From Rhizobium phaseoli (GTDB lineage: Bacteria > Pseudomonadota > Alphaproteobacteria > Rhizobiales > Rhizobiaceae): a stretch of DNA of 64,000 bases. The DNA is taken from assembly GCF_003985125.1 (NCBI RefSeq), contig NZ_ML133568.1, forward strand, positions 369,039 to 433,038, in the 5' to 3' direction. The notes beneath the pieces were generated by a model. The model was not told the origin of the DNA and did not search any database. It saw only the letters and a program-made list of their open reading frames with translations. Each line of letters begins with the position of its first letter. The stretch's first letter is position 1. Of the stretch, positions 50,454-59,739 are shown one piece after another. Both the position numbers and the translations under genes were made by a program.

Positions 50454-51686
50454 TTACTTGAAGGCTTCGATTTCGCCGGCAGCCTTCTTCAGTGCGGCTT
50501 CCGGTTCGGCCTTGCCTGTCACGACCGACTGGATCATTTCGATCATCGAGTTCTGGAAGCCCTTATAGTCGGTGAAGAGCGGCTCGGGACCACCATAGCT
50601 GATGCCCTCGATGAGCGGCTTCCAGGAGGGGTCCTTGGCGACGAATTCGTCGACCTTCTTCGAGGGACGCAGCGGGGTGAGGCCGGCGCCGCCCTGCAGC
50701 TCATATTCCGCCTGAACGTCAGGCGAGGTGATGAACTTGGCGAATTCGGTCGCCTTGTCCTCGACGCCCGAGCCCTTGAAGATCGCCAGGCTGTCGGTGA
50801 TCAGCAGCGTGCCGGGGCCCTTGGCATCGGGGCCGAGCGGCAGCGTCGTGATGCCCCAGCTGATCTTCGTCTCCTTCAGGCGGGAGGCCGCACCCGATCC
50901 GGCCTGGATCATGGCGACCTTGCCGTCGAGGAAGATGGCGCGGACTTCGTTCTGCTCATAGGCCGTCGGGCCTTCTTCGGAGTAGGGAACGATATCCTTA
51001 TAGGCCTTCAGCGCGGCGAGAATCTGCGGGCTGTCGAGGGTGACCTTGCCATCGGCATCGATCACGCTGCCATTGTTGGTGTAAACCCAATGCATGAACT
51101 GGTGCATGGTGTTGTCGAAGGTCTTGGCCGAGAGACCGAAGCCCGGAATGCCGGTCTTTTCCTTGATTGTTTTGGCCATCTCGATTTCTTCGGCCCAGGT
51201 CTTCGGCGGCTTCTCGGGATCGAGGCCGGCCTGCTTGAACAGGTCCTTGTTCCAATAGAGCGCCTTGGTGGAGAAGGCGATCGGAACGCCCCACTGCGTG
51301 CCCTCGAAGGTCACCGTGTCGACGATGTGGGGATAGTAAGCCTTCTTTTCCTCATCCGTCATCGGCACCTTGACGATGAGATCGTTCTGGGCGAACTCCT
51401 TCAGCGTGCGCGAGCCGACATAGGCCATGGCCACCGGCGTGCCGGCGGCGGCCAGCGTCGTCGCCTTGTCCTGGCACTGCGCCCAGCCGACGACTTCAGG
51501 CGTGACCTTCCAGCCGGCGTTCTTTTCTTCCCACTGCTTGATGTATTTGGTGTGGACCGGGTCGATCGTGTCGCCGCAATAGATCCAGCTGATTTCCTTA
51601 TCGGCTGCATGGGCAGTGACTGCGGTCAGTGCCGTCGAACCGAGCAAGGCGAGCGCCATAAGGCCTGTCTTGATTGTAATGCTCAC
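50454..51686 (-). CDS. Sugar ABC importer periplasmic binding protein
   Basis: This is a 410-residue family-1 solute-binding protein. Its signal peptide has a hydrophobic core (TGLMALALLGSTALTAVTA) and probable cleavage after AHA at about residue 27. The mature protein has the pattern KVTPEVVGWAQCQDKATTLAAAGT, and DPEKPPKTWAEEIEMAK is typical of maltose/glycerol-phosphate-type binding proteins. It captures a sugar or glycoside in the periplasm. Substrate unknown. It lies between the permease genes and the ATPase gene in a minus-strand operon. Confidence 0.9.
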   Translation of the reverse strand: MSITIKTGLMALALLGSTALTAVTAHAADKEISWIYCGDTIDPVHTKYIKQWEEKNAGWKVTPEVVGWAQCQDKATTLAAAGTPVAMAYVGSRTLKEFAQNDLIVKVPMTDEEKKAYYPHIVDTVTFEGTQWGVPIAFSTKALYWNKDLFKQAGLDPEKPPKTWAEEIEMAKTIKEKTGIPGFGLSAKTFDNTMHQFMHWVYTNNGSVIDADGKVTLDSPQILAALKAYKDIVPYSEEGPTAYEQNEVRAIFLDGKVAMIQAGSGAASRLKETKISWGITTLPLGPDAKGPGTLLITDSLAIFKGSGVEDKATEFAKFITSPDVQAEYELQGGAGLTPLRPSKKVDEFVAKDPSWKPLIEGISYGGPEPLFTDYKGFQNSMIEMIQSVVTGKAEPEAALKKAAGEIEAFK

Positions 51687-51732
51687 GTCGTGACTCCCGT
51701 TTGGTTGTTAGCTGTTCACTCGTTTTTTAGTC

Positions 51733-52590
51733 TTATTGTTTCACCGCACCGGCGGTCAGCCCGCCGACGAGGTAACGCTGAAGGAAGAAGATGACGACCA
51801 TCGCCGGCGCGATGCCGACGAAGGAAGCCGCCATCAGTTCGTTCCAGATGACCTCCTGCTTGCCGAAGTAAGCAAAGAGCCCCACCGGCAAGGGCATGTA
51901 TTCACTCTTCGAGTTGAAGGTCAGCGCGAAGATGAATTGCTGGGCGTAAGCGCCGATGAAGGTGGTGATGGCGACGACGATAATTCCCGGCATCGCAATG
52001 GGCAGGATGACGCGGCGAAGCGTGTAGAAGTGGCTGGCGCCATCCATGAAGGCGGCTTCGTTGAGCTCCTGGGGAATGCGGATCATATAGGTGCGCAGCA
52101 GCCAGATCGCCGAGGGGATGAGGAAGGCGACACCCGGCACGATCATGGCGAGATAGGTGTTGAGCACACCCATGCTGCGCATCAGCCGGAAGAGCGGGAT
52201 CAGAAGCACGGCGCCGGAGAACATGTTCACCGTCAGGAAGGCGCCAAGCAGGATGCCCATGCCCTTGAATTCGAACTTGGCGAAGGCGTAGGCCGCGGGA
52301 ATGACGAGGCAGAGCACGATCAGCGTGACGATGATCGAGATGAAGAAGGAGTTGAAGATATAGCGCCCGAAGCCCGGCACGCTGATCCACATCGTCCGGT
52401 AGGCTTCGAACGAGCCGTTTTCCGGCCAGAAGCGGTAGGGCGAGGAGAAGAGCTGGGCGAGCGGCTTCAGCGACACCAGGAAGCCCTCGACGAAGGGCGC
52501 CAGCACGAAGAACAGGAAGACGGCGATGCCGCAATAGATCAGGATGATCTCCCACCAGCGGTAACGGTCGATCATGGCCGGGCTGCTCAT
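51733..52590 (-). CDS. Sugar ABC importer permease (MalG type)
   Basis: This 285-residue inner-membrane protein has six predicted membrane segments and the cytoplasmic EAA loop (LNEAAFMDGASHFYTLRRVILP) that docks to the ATPase. The ATG at 52590 overlaps the stop of the preceding permease gene (ATGA). A longer frame upstream lies inside that gene and is rejected. It forms the channel together with the MalF-type permease. Confidence 0.92.
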   Translation of the reverse strand: MSSPAMIDRYRWWEIILIYCGIAVFLFFVLAPFVEGFLVSLKPLAQLFSSPYRFWPENGSFEAYRTMWISVPGFGRYIFNSFFISIIVTLIVLCLVIPAAYAFAKFEFKGMGILLGAFLTVNMFSGAVLLIPLFRLMRSMGVLNTYLAMIVPGVAFLIPSAIWLLRTYMIRIPQELNEAAFMDGASHFYTLRRVILPIAMPGIIVVAITTFIGAYAQQFIFALTFNSKSEYMPLPVGLFAYFGKQEVIWNELMAASFVGIAPAMVVIFFLQRYLVGGLTAGAVKQ

Positions 52591-53471
52591 GCGCGCTTCT
52601 CCGGGTTGAGGCGGCGGGTGACGCGGAAATAGGCGAAGCAAAAGAGCGACAGGAAGATGCAGATCAGCACGGCGCGGGCGGCACCTTCCCCATATTTCTT
52701 CGAGCCGATCGCCGTCTGGTAGGTATCGATAATCATCGTCGTCGTCTCGCCGCTCGGGCCGCCCTGCGTCAGGATCCAGATGATGTCGAACGAGTTGAAG
52801 GTGGCGATCAAGGACAGCATCGACATGGTGATGATGGCCGGCACCATCAGCGGCAGGGTAATGCGGCGGAAGCGGTACCAGCGGCCGGCGCCGTCGGTCC
52901 AGGCGGCCTCGTAGAGATCCTTCGGGATCGACTGGATCGCCGCCAGGAAGTAGATCGTCACCAGCGGCACGCCGATCCAGACGTCGGTGACGATGGTCGC
53001 CCAGAAGGCGGTGCTGCCATAGGCGAGAAAGGCGACCGGGCCGTCGACGAGGCCGAAGCGCTGCAACAGGCCCGAGATCATCCCGAACTGGCCATTATAC
53101 ATCCAGCCCCACATGAAGATGCCGATCGCCATCGGCACGATCCAGGGCGGCATGGTCAAGAGCCGGAACAGCGAGCGGCCGGGAACGGCGGCATTCAGCA
53201 TGCAGGCGCCGAACGTGCCGATCACCATTTTCAGGGCGACCGAGAAAAAGGTCCAGACGAAGGTGCGCAGGATCACCTCGGCAAAGGTGGCGTTGAAGAT
53301 CTTCTCGTAATTGATCCAGCCGACCCAATTGGTAGTCTTCTTCAGCGACGCGTCGGTGAAGGAGAGAATGAAGGTGTCGACGAGGGGATAGGCGACGATG
53401 GCGAGAACATAGAGAACGGCCGGAAGAAGAAGGATCCAGGCGAAGATGAAGGCGCTTCTTTGAACACTCAT
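52587..53471 (-). CDS. Sugar ABC importer permease (MalF type)
   Basis: This 294-residue protein has six membrane segments and an EAA loop, LYEAAWTDGAGRWYRFRRI. It is the partner of the MalG-type permease, whose start overlaps its stop by four bases. The start follows the oxidoreductase gene by 13 bases in the same direction. Without a periplasmic loop insertion it is of the short MalF type common to sugar importers of Rhizobiales. Confidence 0.92.
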   Translation of the reverse strand: MSVQRSAFIFAWILLLPAVLYVLAIVAYPLVDTFILSFTDASLKKTTNWVGWINYEKIFNATFAEVILRTFVWTFFSVALKMVIGTFGACMLNAAVPGRSLFRLLTMPPWIVPMAIGIFMWGWMYNGQFGMISGLLQRFGLVDGPVAFLAYGSTAFWATIVTDVWIGVPLVTIYFLAAIQSIPKDLYEAAWTDGAGRWYRFRRITLPLMVPAIITMSMLSLIATFNSFDIIWILTQGGPSGETTTMIIDTYQTAIGSKKYGEGAARAVLICIFLSLFCFAYFRVTRRLNPEKRA

Positions 53472-53484
53472 CTTGCCGCCGTCC

Positions 53485-54642
53485 TCAAGCCGCTCTTGCG
53501 TGAAGGGCCTCGTCGAAGCGGTCCCAGATCGGACGCAGGTCGACGACGGTTTTCTTCATCCTCGCTTCGTCCATCGCCAGCGCCAGGATGCCGGCCTCGA
53601 GCGCATTCAGCGTCGACACCGGCAGTTCGAGCCCGGTGCGCACACTCTCCAGGAGGTCGCTCGCCATCTGTTCATCGGCGCCGTAATGCTGGGAGAGCTC
53701 GGTGGCGGCATATTTGTTTTCGACGATCTTGTTGCCGGTCAGCTGCTCGTGCACGTCGAGATAGCCGCGGACGAAATCGCCTTCGGCCATGCCGCGCGAG
53801 CCCATGATGGCGAAGCGGCGGAACTGGTCGGGCACGTTGAGATTGGTGTGGAAGTTCATGCCGACGCCGTTTTCATATTCGACGATCGCCACCTGGTAGT
53901 CGATGATGTCGGCATCGCTGTCGAAGACCTTGTCGGAGCCCATCCAGCCGCTCGGCTTGCGGTGGAAAAGCTCGAGGTCGTTGATGCCCTCGCGGGCCGG
54001 GTCATTGGCCGGGATGAAGCTCTTGCGGCCGCCGAAACTGGCGACCCGCTCCGGCCTTGCGCCGACGACGCCATTATAAAGGTCGAGGTCGTGGCAGCAT
54101 TTTTCCAGCATGAAGCTGCCGGAATAACGCTCGTAGCGGCGCCAGTCGCGCATGAAGAAGGCGCCGTGATAGGGCTCGATATGTTCGGATGCCTCGATCG
54201 AGACGATCTGGCCGAGCTTGCCCGCCGCCTGGATGGCGCGCAGATCCTTGTAAAGCGGTGAGTAGCGCAGCACCAGGCCGACCATCAGCCGCTCATGGCC
54301 GAACTTCGCCATCAGATGGGCAAGCTCGATGCTTTCGGCGATCGTCGTGACGATCGGCTTTTCGCAGAAGACCTTGAGGCCGGCCTGCAGCCCGAGCCTG
54401 ATATGGCCGAGATGCATATGATTGGGAGAGCCGATCATCAAGAGATCGAGCTTTTCGGAGGCGAGCAGCTCTTCCGGCGAGCCATAGGCCTTGCCGGCTG
54501 AAATGCCCTTTTCCGTCAAGCCGGGAAGGCCGGCGGGATCGGGATCCACGTAGCCGACGATATCGAAGCTGCTATCGATCGCTTTGAAGACGTAACCGAG
54601 GTAGCCGAGCCGGAATCCGAGCCCGATGATGCCCACTTTCAT
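53485..54642 (-). CDS. Gfo/Idh/MocA-family oxidoreductase
   Basis: This 385-residue NAD(P)-binding protein starts MKVGIIGLGFRLGYLGYVFK (Rossmann). It has the conserved EKP in LKVFCEKPIVTT, where Lys is catalytic, and a C-terminal Gfo-type sheet domain. The family oxidises or reduces inositols, sugar amines and glycosides. It is first in the operon for a sugar ABC importer, so it likely acts on the imported compound. The start at 54642 follows GGATCGGC. The frame extends 22 codons further with no domain content. Confidence 0.88.
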   Translation of the reverse strand: MKVGIIGLGFRLGYLGYVFKAIDSSFDIVGYVDPDPAGLPGLTEKGISAGKAYGSPEELLASEKLDLLMIGSPNHMHLGHIRLGLQAGLKVFCEKPIVTTIAESIELAHLMAKFGHERLMVGLVLRYSPLYKDLRAIQAAGKLGQIVSIEASEHIEPYHGAFFMRDWRRYERYSGSFMLEKCCHDLDLYNGVVGARPERVASFGGRKSFIPANDPAREGINDLELFHRKPSGWMGSDKVFDSDADIIDYQVAIVEYENGVGMNFHTNLNVPDQFRRFAIMGSRGMAEGDFVRGYLDVHEQLTGNKIVENKYAATELSQHYGADEQMASDLLESVRTGLELPVSTLNALEAGILALAMDEARMKKTVVDLRPIWDRFDEALHARAA

Positions 54643-54970
54643 GCCGATCCAGTTCCCGATTAAGTAATTTATTTTCTTTAAGTTGGGACAAAAATCGGAA
54701 GGCGTCAATAGAAAACGGGCCGCAAGACGCGAGCATGAAATTAATTTTCATAATCCGATAGTCGGCTGCCGAGTAGGCGCTGCAACCGGCGGCGTCAGGA
54801 CTTACCCGATCGAAAGCGCGCCACGTCGAAGCCGGAACGTCGGAGGCAAACGCGTTGCCGCAGAGCGCTTTTGCGCCGGCAAGCTCACGCGAAACTCGCG
54901 AAAGATTGAAACGAGCGGTGCGCTTACCTGTGTAGGATGCAGCGAGACCCCGAGGCCAGGAGGAGCCATC
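54643..54970. other. Divergent promoter region
   Basis: This 328-base region separates the sugar importer operon (minus) from the dienelactone hydrolase gene (plus). It has an AT-rich part (54655-54680 and 54735-54765) next to the importer start that suits its promoter. An open frame across it in the plus direction is an upstream extension of the hydrolase gene and lacks support. No clear operator was identified. Confidence 0.4.
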
Positions 54971-55855
54971 ATGACCCGCATGACCGCCAAGGATTTCCCA
55001 CAGGAACTGCTCGAACTTTACGATTATTACGCGCATGGAAGGATCACCAAGCGCGAGTTTCTCGACCGGGCCGGCAAATTCGCCGTCGGCGGCGTCACCG
55101 CGGCCGCCATTCTGGCGTCGCTGAGCCCGAATTATGCGCTGGCGACCCAGGTCGAGGCAACCGATCCCGACATATCCGCCGAATACATCACCTATCCCTC
55201 GCCGAAAGGAAACGGCGATGTTCGCGGCTATCTCGTCCGCCCCAAAAACGCCACCGGCAAGGTCGCGGCCGTCGTGGTCGTGCATGAGAACAGGGGGCTC
55301 AACCCCTATATCGAGGATGTGGCGCGGCGCGTGGCGAAGGCCGGCTTCATTGCGCTGGCGCCGGACGGCCTCACTTCGGTCGGCGGCTATCCCGGCAATG
55401 ACGAGGGACGCGAGCTGCAGCAGAAGGTCGATCCGGAAAAGCTGATGAACGACTTCTTCGCGGCGGTCGAGTTTCTGATGAAGAGCGATATCACCACCGG
55501 CAAGGTCGGCATCGTCGGCTTCTGCTATGGCGGCGGTGTCGCCAACGCGGCGGCGGTCGCCTATCCCGAACTTGCCGCCGCCGTGCCGTTTTACGGCAGG
55601 CAGCCGCGCGCCGAGGACGTGCCGAAGATCAAGGCGCCGCTGCTTCTCCACTATGCCGGGCTGGACAAGGGCGTCAACGAAGGCTGGCCGGCCTATGAAG
55701 CGGCGCTGAAATCGGCCGGCAAAACCTACGAGGCCTATATCTATCCCGACGTCAATCACGGCTTCCACAATGATACGACGCCACGCTACGACGAAGCGGC
55801 CGCCAAGCTCGCCTGGCAGCGAACGGTCGACTGGTTTACCAAATATCTCGCTTGA
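54971..55855 (+). CDS. Dienelactone hydrolase-family protein
   Basis: This 294-residue alpha/beta hydrolase has its nucleophile Cys in [11 protein letters not shown], an acid in [10 protein letters not shown] and a His in DVNHGFHND. This is the Cys-Asp-His triad of dienelactone hydrolases. Residues 20-60 look like an export signal, with KREFL before a hydrophobic stretch ([20 protein letters not shown]), similar to a Tat signal but with Lys-Arg instead of Arg-Arg. That makes it possibly periplasmic. The start ATG has AGGAGGAGCC upstream. Substrate unknown. Confidence 0.87.
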   Translation: MTRMTAKDFPQELLELYDYYAHGRITKREFLDRAGKFAVGGVTAAAILASLSPNYALATQVEATDPDISAEYITYPSPKGNGDVRGYLVRPKNATGKVAAVVVVHENRGLNPYIEDVARRVAKAGFIALAPDGLTSVGGYPGNDEGRELQQKVDPEKLMNDFFAAVEFLMKSDITTGKVGIVGFCYGGGVANAAAVAYPELAAAVPFYGRQPRAEDVPKIKAPLLLHYAGLDKGVNEGWPAYEAALKSAGKTYEAYIYPDVNHGFHNDTTPRYDEAAAKLAWQRTVDWFTKYLA

Positions 55856-55897
55856 GACTGCAGCGACCGGACGCGGCGGGGAGGCATCCCCGCCGAC

Positions 55898-56338
55898 CTA
55901 TTGCGAACGGTCGGCCTTGCGCCGTCCCCGGCTGACCATCATCCCGCCGATGATGAGAGCAATTCCGCCGGCGTTCGCCCAGAAGGACGCCGGCACGCCG
56001 CTGATATAATCGAACGCCACTCCCGTTACCATCTGCCCGCCGATGATCAGCAGAGCCGAGTTGACCGCACCGATCCGTGCAATTGCCCAACTGCCGGCGG
56101 CCACGAAGACAACGCCGAGCGGACCGCCGAGATAGGCATACCAGGGCGCCCCGGCGGCACCCGCCGGAAGCAGGCCGCCGACGAAGAGACCGAGGCCGGT
56201 GAGGGCGGCAAAGCCTATGGCATGATTCCAGAAGGATGCGATCAGCGGCGTCGTCGAGACGCTCAGCCGGCCATTGAGCTGGCGGCTGAGGCCGACGAGC
56301 ACGCCGCCGAGGCAAGCAAGCAGAATGAAGAGCGTCAT
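55898..56338 (-). CDS. DUF606/YdcZ-type DMT transporter half, second
   Basis: This 146-residue protein has four to five predicted membrane segments, starting MTLFILLACLGGVLVGLSRQ. It contains ASFWNHAIGFAAL and the C-terminal GGIALIIGGMMVSRGRRK, which is the DUF606 half-size DMT pattern. Two such halves usually act as a heterodimer in the membrane. The start overlaps the stop of the upstream half (ATGA). Transported compound unknown. Confidence 0.82.
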   Translation of the reverse strand: MTLFILLACLGGVLVGLSRQLNGRLSVSTTPLIASFWNHAIGFAALTGLGLFVGGLLPAGAAGAPWYAYLGGPLGVVFVAAGSWAIARIGAVNSALLIIGGQMVTGVAFDYISGVPASFWANAGGIALIIGGMMVSRGRRKADRSQ

Positions 56339-56862
56339 ACAGCGCCTCGCCCGAACAGGATGATCAGCGCCGCTCCGGCCACGACCAGGCCGAGTGCCAC
56401 GATGTCGCGGGTATCGGGATGCCGTTTCTGCAAGCCGAACAGTCCCCAGCTGTCGGCCGCGACGCTGAAGACGACCTGACCTGCGAGCCCCAGAGCCAAA
56501 GTGCCGGAGAGCCCGAGCGGCGAGTTGACCGTGGTCGAGGTCAGCATCACCGTTGCCGCGCCGGAGAGCCCGCCGAGATAGGCCCAGAGAGGCGCGCGCA
56601 AGCCCTGTTCCGGCCTTGGCCTGCGCCGCCGGTGGACCAGCAGGAGAAGAATGACGGCTGCGACCATGCCGGTGCCGTGCGCGGTCCAGGACGAAAACAG
56701 CGGGCTCCCATAGCGTGCCAGCTCGCCGTTCAGATGCACCATGAAAGTCAGGAGCCCGCCCGTGGCAAAAGCCCCGGCAAAATAGATCGGATGCGGATTT
56801 CGTGCGGCGTCGATGGTCATTGGAGATCCCGTCAGCGAATCGGTTGCGGCGGCGTTCTTCAT
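56335..56862 (-). CDS. DUF606/YdcZ-type DMT transporter half, first
   Basis: This 175-residue partner of the following DUF606 half has membrane segments at about 35-55 (IYFAGAFATGGLLTFMVHL), 62-80, 98-117 and at the end (IVALGLVVAGAALIILFG). It carries the related SSWTAHGTGMVAA motif. Compared with its partner it has an extra 25-residue soluble N-terminus. The start at 56862 follows GGGAGGGCGCT. Confidence 0.82.
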   Translation of the reverse strand: MKNAAATDSLTGSPMTIDAARNPHPIYFAGAFATGGLLTFMVHLNGELARYGSPLFSSWTAHGTGMVAAVILLLLVHRRRRPRPEQGLRAPLWAYLGGLSGAATVMLTSTTVNSPLGLSGTLALGLAGQVVFSVAADSWGLFGLQKRHPDTRDIVALGLVVAGAALIILFGRGAV

Positions 56863-57144
56863 AGCGCGCCCTCCCATCAAAATCCCCGATGCAAGCCGCA
56901 AAATAGGGCGATTGCCGCAAATCGCTTCCGCTTTCGACAATTGTGCGGTAGCCTGTGCGTTCGTTCACATCGAGCGATAATTTTCGCTGCCGCCCCAGAG
57001 ACGCCAGGGACGGACGACGTTGCGACCGTCCAGAGTTCCGCAACAGTTTCCGTCAGCCGTGATACGGCCAAAAAATGCGATGTGGACGGAACAAGCATGC
57101 CTGCGATTGGGTTTCGAACCTTAGCGTTCAAAAGGAGGAGCATT

Positions 57145-57369
57145 ATGCCTACGGTTGCTGCGACACCCATCACGCCGCCCGATCAGCACGTCGTCACCGC
57201 CCGCGAGGCCCTCGAGCCGCTCTATGAAAAGCTCGAACTGCAAACGGAGTCGCTGCTTCTCTCCGCAGCACTGGAGGCCGGATGGTCCCCTGATGAGGCG
57301 ACGAAGGCACTGGCTGCGCTCAGGCTGCAGGACGCGCTTTCCACTCTGGACGAACAGTCTGGCCAGTAA
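57145..57369 (+). CDS. Small conserved hypothetical protein
   Basis: This 74-residue acidic protein is mostly helical by composition (VVTAREALEPLYEKLELQTE, EAGWSPDEATKALAALRLQ). It has no membrane segment or signal. A strong ribosome-binding site AAAGGAGGAG precedes the ATG at 57145. The same frame stays open far upstream over the DUF606 genes, but that part has no support. No family was recognised with certainty. It stands alone between divergent or convergent genes. Confidence 0.7.
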   Translation: MPTVAATPITPPDQHVVTAREALEPLYEKLELQTESLLLSAALEAGWSPDEATKALAALRLQDALSTLDEQSGQ

Positions 57370-57744
57370 GTTCGTCAGGAGTGGCGGCTCCGTCATGGCG
57401 ACAGATCTACCTTTCTCTGCTTCTGAGGTCCCACACACCAGATGGGATGCATGAGTGCTTTGCGCCGTACCGCGGCACCGGCCTTCGGAGCGATCCTTCA
57501 ATAATCAATTATCCCTGGCAAGTGTCGCGGGCGCCCGTTCTTATCCCTTCAAGGCCGGGCACGCCCGAAATGTCGCGATAGCCCCGCAGAATGTTCCCTG
57601 TGCGGACGTGGCGGGCGATGAGGGAACTTTCGAGAATGGCAGCTTGGCGAATGGCTGCGGCCGAACGGGGCCGGAAAACAGACACATTCTCAGCCGCCGG
57701 CTGATGCATGCGCGAAGACGCCACGCAGGCCCTCATGAGCCGGA
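57370..57744. other. Intergenic region without identified gene
   Basis: This 375-base stretch lies between the small protein gene and the 3' end of the glucan synthase gene. I see no ORF with a ribosome-binding site and typical codon bias. A GCCCGGC-rich part at about 57550-57620 can fold weakly. Confidence 0.4.
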
Positions 57745-59739
57745 CTACAACGTGCGCGTTCGTCCGAATGACCTCAGCAACAGATTCAGAGAGACGGCAA
57801 CCTTGTCGATGTCGCGAATATCCCGCGAATATTGACCGGTGTAGAGTTTGACGATCATGTTGTCGCGGGCAGCGCCGCTGAGCTCGAAATACAGGTGCAA
57901 GTAATAGGCTTGCTTGTCGCCGCTGCGACTGATGCTGCTTCGTCGTTGGGTGACCTGTCCGAGCTCCGCTTTGATCGGGTCGAAGCCGGCGATTTTCAGC
58001 ATCACCGATTTGGATTGAAATCGGGCCATGTTGTGGACGGCCACGACCGCCTTGTCCAATGCCAGACTGACGATTCGGCCGGGGACATCGTCGACGGTAG
58101 CGGGCTCGTCGAGCTTGAAGGCGTGAAACAGGCGCCGGGGTTTTTCAAAGCAGATCAGCGATGCGATGAGCAGGACGACGATATTGATGCCTGACCACCA
58201 GGCCGCGACCGGCGAAAACTGGCCTTGCACATGCGAGGTTTCCGGCACGACGTTGACCAGCAGGCCAAGGACGGTGACCGTGACGATGCTTGCGATCCAG
58301 GTGAAGCTGTAGCGGTCGAACTGGTTGGCCTCGTTGCCGCTGCCCTTCGGCGTCACCCTGAACGGCTTGCCGAAGGGTCTTACCAGGCTGGAGACAACGG
58401 TCGGCAACATGCGGAATGTCGCAAAGGTCCCGACGGCGCTGGAAACCACAGGCAGATAACGGGTCGGCGTGATCCACAGCATCAGCAGGAAATACGCCGC
58501 CAGCAGCGGCACCTGATGCGCGACATAATCGGCGATATCAGTGAAATAGAGCGGGAGCAGGCCGAACCAGAGATAGACGATGGGGACGAGCAAGACCGCG
58601 AACCGAACCAGATACTGCACCAGCCATGATGCCGGCAGGAACATGATCCGTTGAAAGAGCGTCAATCCCGGGCCGCGCAGCGGGCCATTGTACAAATAAA
58701 GGGTTTGAATACCCCCCTGACACCACCGCTCGCGCTGCACAAAATAACCGGTCAGGTTTTCGGCGGCCAGTCCCATCGACAGCCGCTCGTTCAGATAGCG
58801 CGTCTTGTAGCCCTTGTTGAGCATCGAAAGCGTTGTCAGCAGGTCTTCCGTGATCGACTCCGTCGGAAACCCGCCGATTGCGTCGACGGCCTTGCGGCGG
58901 GCAATCGAGCATGAGCCGCAGCAGAAACTGACGTCCCAGGCGTCTCGGCTGGGGGCGATCTCGTCGAAGAACAGGCGCTGCTCGTCCGGCCAGATATTCT
59001 CCAGGCCGAGGTTCGATTGCACCGGATCGACATTGAAGAAATGTTGCGGCGTCTGGACGATGCCGATGCTGTCATCAGAGAAGAAGGGCAGCGTCCGGCG
59101 AAGGAAATGGCGATAGGGCACAAAATCGGCGTCGAAGATCGCAATGAACTCGCCCGAACTGACCTTCAGCCCATTGTTCATGTTGCCTGCCTTGGCATGG
59201 CTGTTGTCGCCGCGCGTGACGTGAATGACGTTCTTCTCCTCGCAATAGGCCTTCAGCCAATCGCGGCGTTGATCGTCAAGCACATACACATTCAATTTGT
59301 CGGCGGGATAATCCAGCGAGCGGGCGCCGATGATGGTGCGCTCGAGCACGTCGAGCGGCTCGTTATAGGTGGGAATGAAAACATCGACAGTCGGCAGTTC
59401 GCGCTGGTCCCGCGCAAAGAAAACGCGACCCAGCCTGTCGGCTTCCGCGCTGCGGTCGACGTAGCGGCTCATCAATATCAGAAAAAGGATGACTTCGACG
59501 CAGGCCAGGACCTCGACGATAAAGAGGATCCAGACCCAGTAGAAACTCGCACCGCCGTCGGGATAGGGAAGCACGGTCTCCGTCAGGCGCCAGTACATGT
59601 ATCGCAACGCGACGGCAGCGACAAACGCGCAGGTCACCGCCCGTGTCCAGGTATGACGGCGCGACCAATTGAACGGCCCCAGGAAAAAGAAGGCCAGAAC
59701 GGCAAAGGTCGGAACCAGCGCTACAAGATACTGAACCAC
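57745..59739 (-). CDS. bgsA: BgsA-like mixed-linkage beta-glucan synthase
   Basis: This 664-residue processive GT2 membrane enzyme has membrane segments at the N-terminus (residues 1-20, 32-50 and 66-92). The cytosolic catalytic domain has DD at 155-156, DAD at 203-205, TED at 297-299 and QRERW (QxxRW) at 335-339, followed by more membrane segments to about 545. The C-terminal cytosolic region of about 115 residues lacks a clear RxxxR...DxSxxG PilZ motif. This matches Sinorhizobium BgsA, which makes the (1-3)(1-4) mixed-linkage beta-glucan under c-di-GMP control through a non-PilZ C-terminus. It overlaps bgsB by 19 bases. Confidence 0.8.
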   Translation of the reverse strand: MVQYLVALVPTFAVLAFFFLGPFNWSRRHTWTRAVTCAFVAAVALRYMYWRLTETVLPYPDGGASFYWVWILFIVEVLACVEVILFLILMSRYVDRSAEADRLGRVFFARDQRELPTVDVFIPTYNEPLDVLERTIIGARSLDYPADKLNVYVLDDQRRDWLKAYCEEKNVIHVTRGDNSHAKAGNMNNGLKVSSGEFIAIFDADFVPYRHFLRRTLPFFSDDSIGIVQTPQHFFNVDPVQSNLGLENIWPDEQRLFFDEIAPSRDAWDVSFCCGSCSIARRKAVDAIGGFPTESITEDLLTTLSMLNKGYKTRYLNERLSMGLAAENLTGYFVQRERWCQGGIQTLYLYNGPLRGPGLTLFQRIMFLPASWLVQYLVRFAVLLVPIVYLWFGLLPLYFTDIADYVAHQVPLLAAYFLLMLWITPTRYLPVVSSAVGTFATFRMLPTVVSSLVRPFGKPFRVTPKGSGNEANQFDRYSFTWIASIVTVTVLGLLVNVVPETSHVQGQFSPVAAWWSGINIVVLLIASLICFEKPRRLFHAFKLDEPATVDDVPGRIVSLALDKAVVAVHNMARFQSKSVMLKIAGFDPIKAELGQVTQRRSSISRSGDKQAYYLHLYFELSGAARDNMIVKLYTGQYSRDIRDIDKVAVSLNLLLRSFGRTRTL

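Noticed and set aside
49701..51794. A 697-codon plus-strand frame opposite the sugar importer genes
   Set aside because: It is antisense to the ATPase and binding-protein genes, which have all family motifs.
54834..54856. GGAAC...GTT resembling an EcfG general-stress promoter before the dienelactone hydrolase gene
   Set aside because: The spacer (15 bases) is shorter than the 16-17 expected before GTT, and the position gives no further support.
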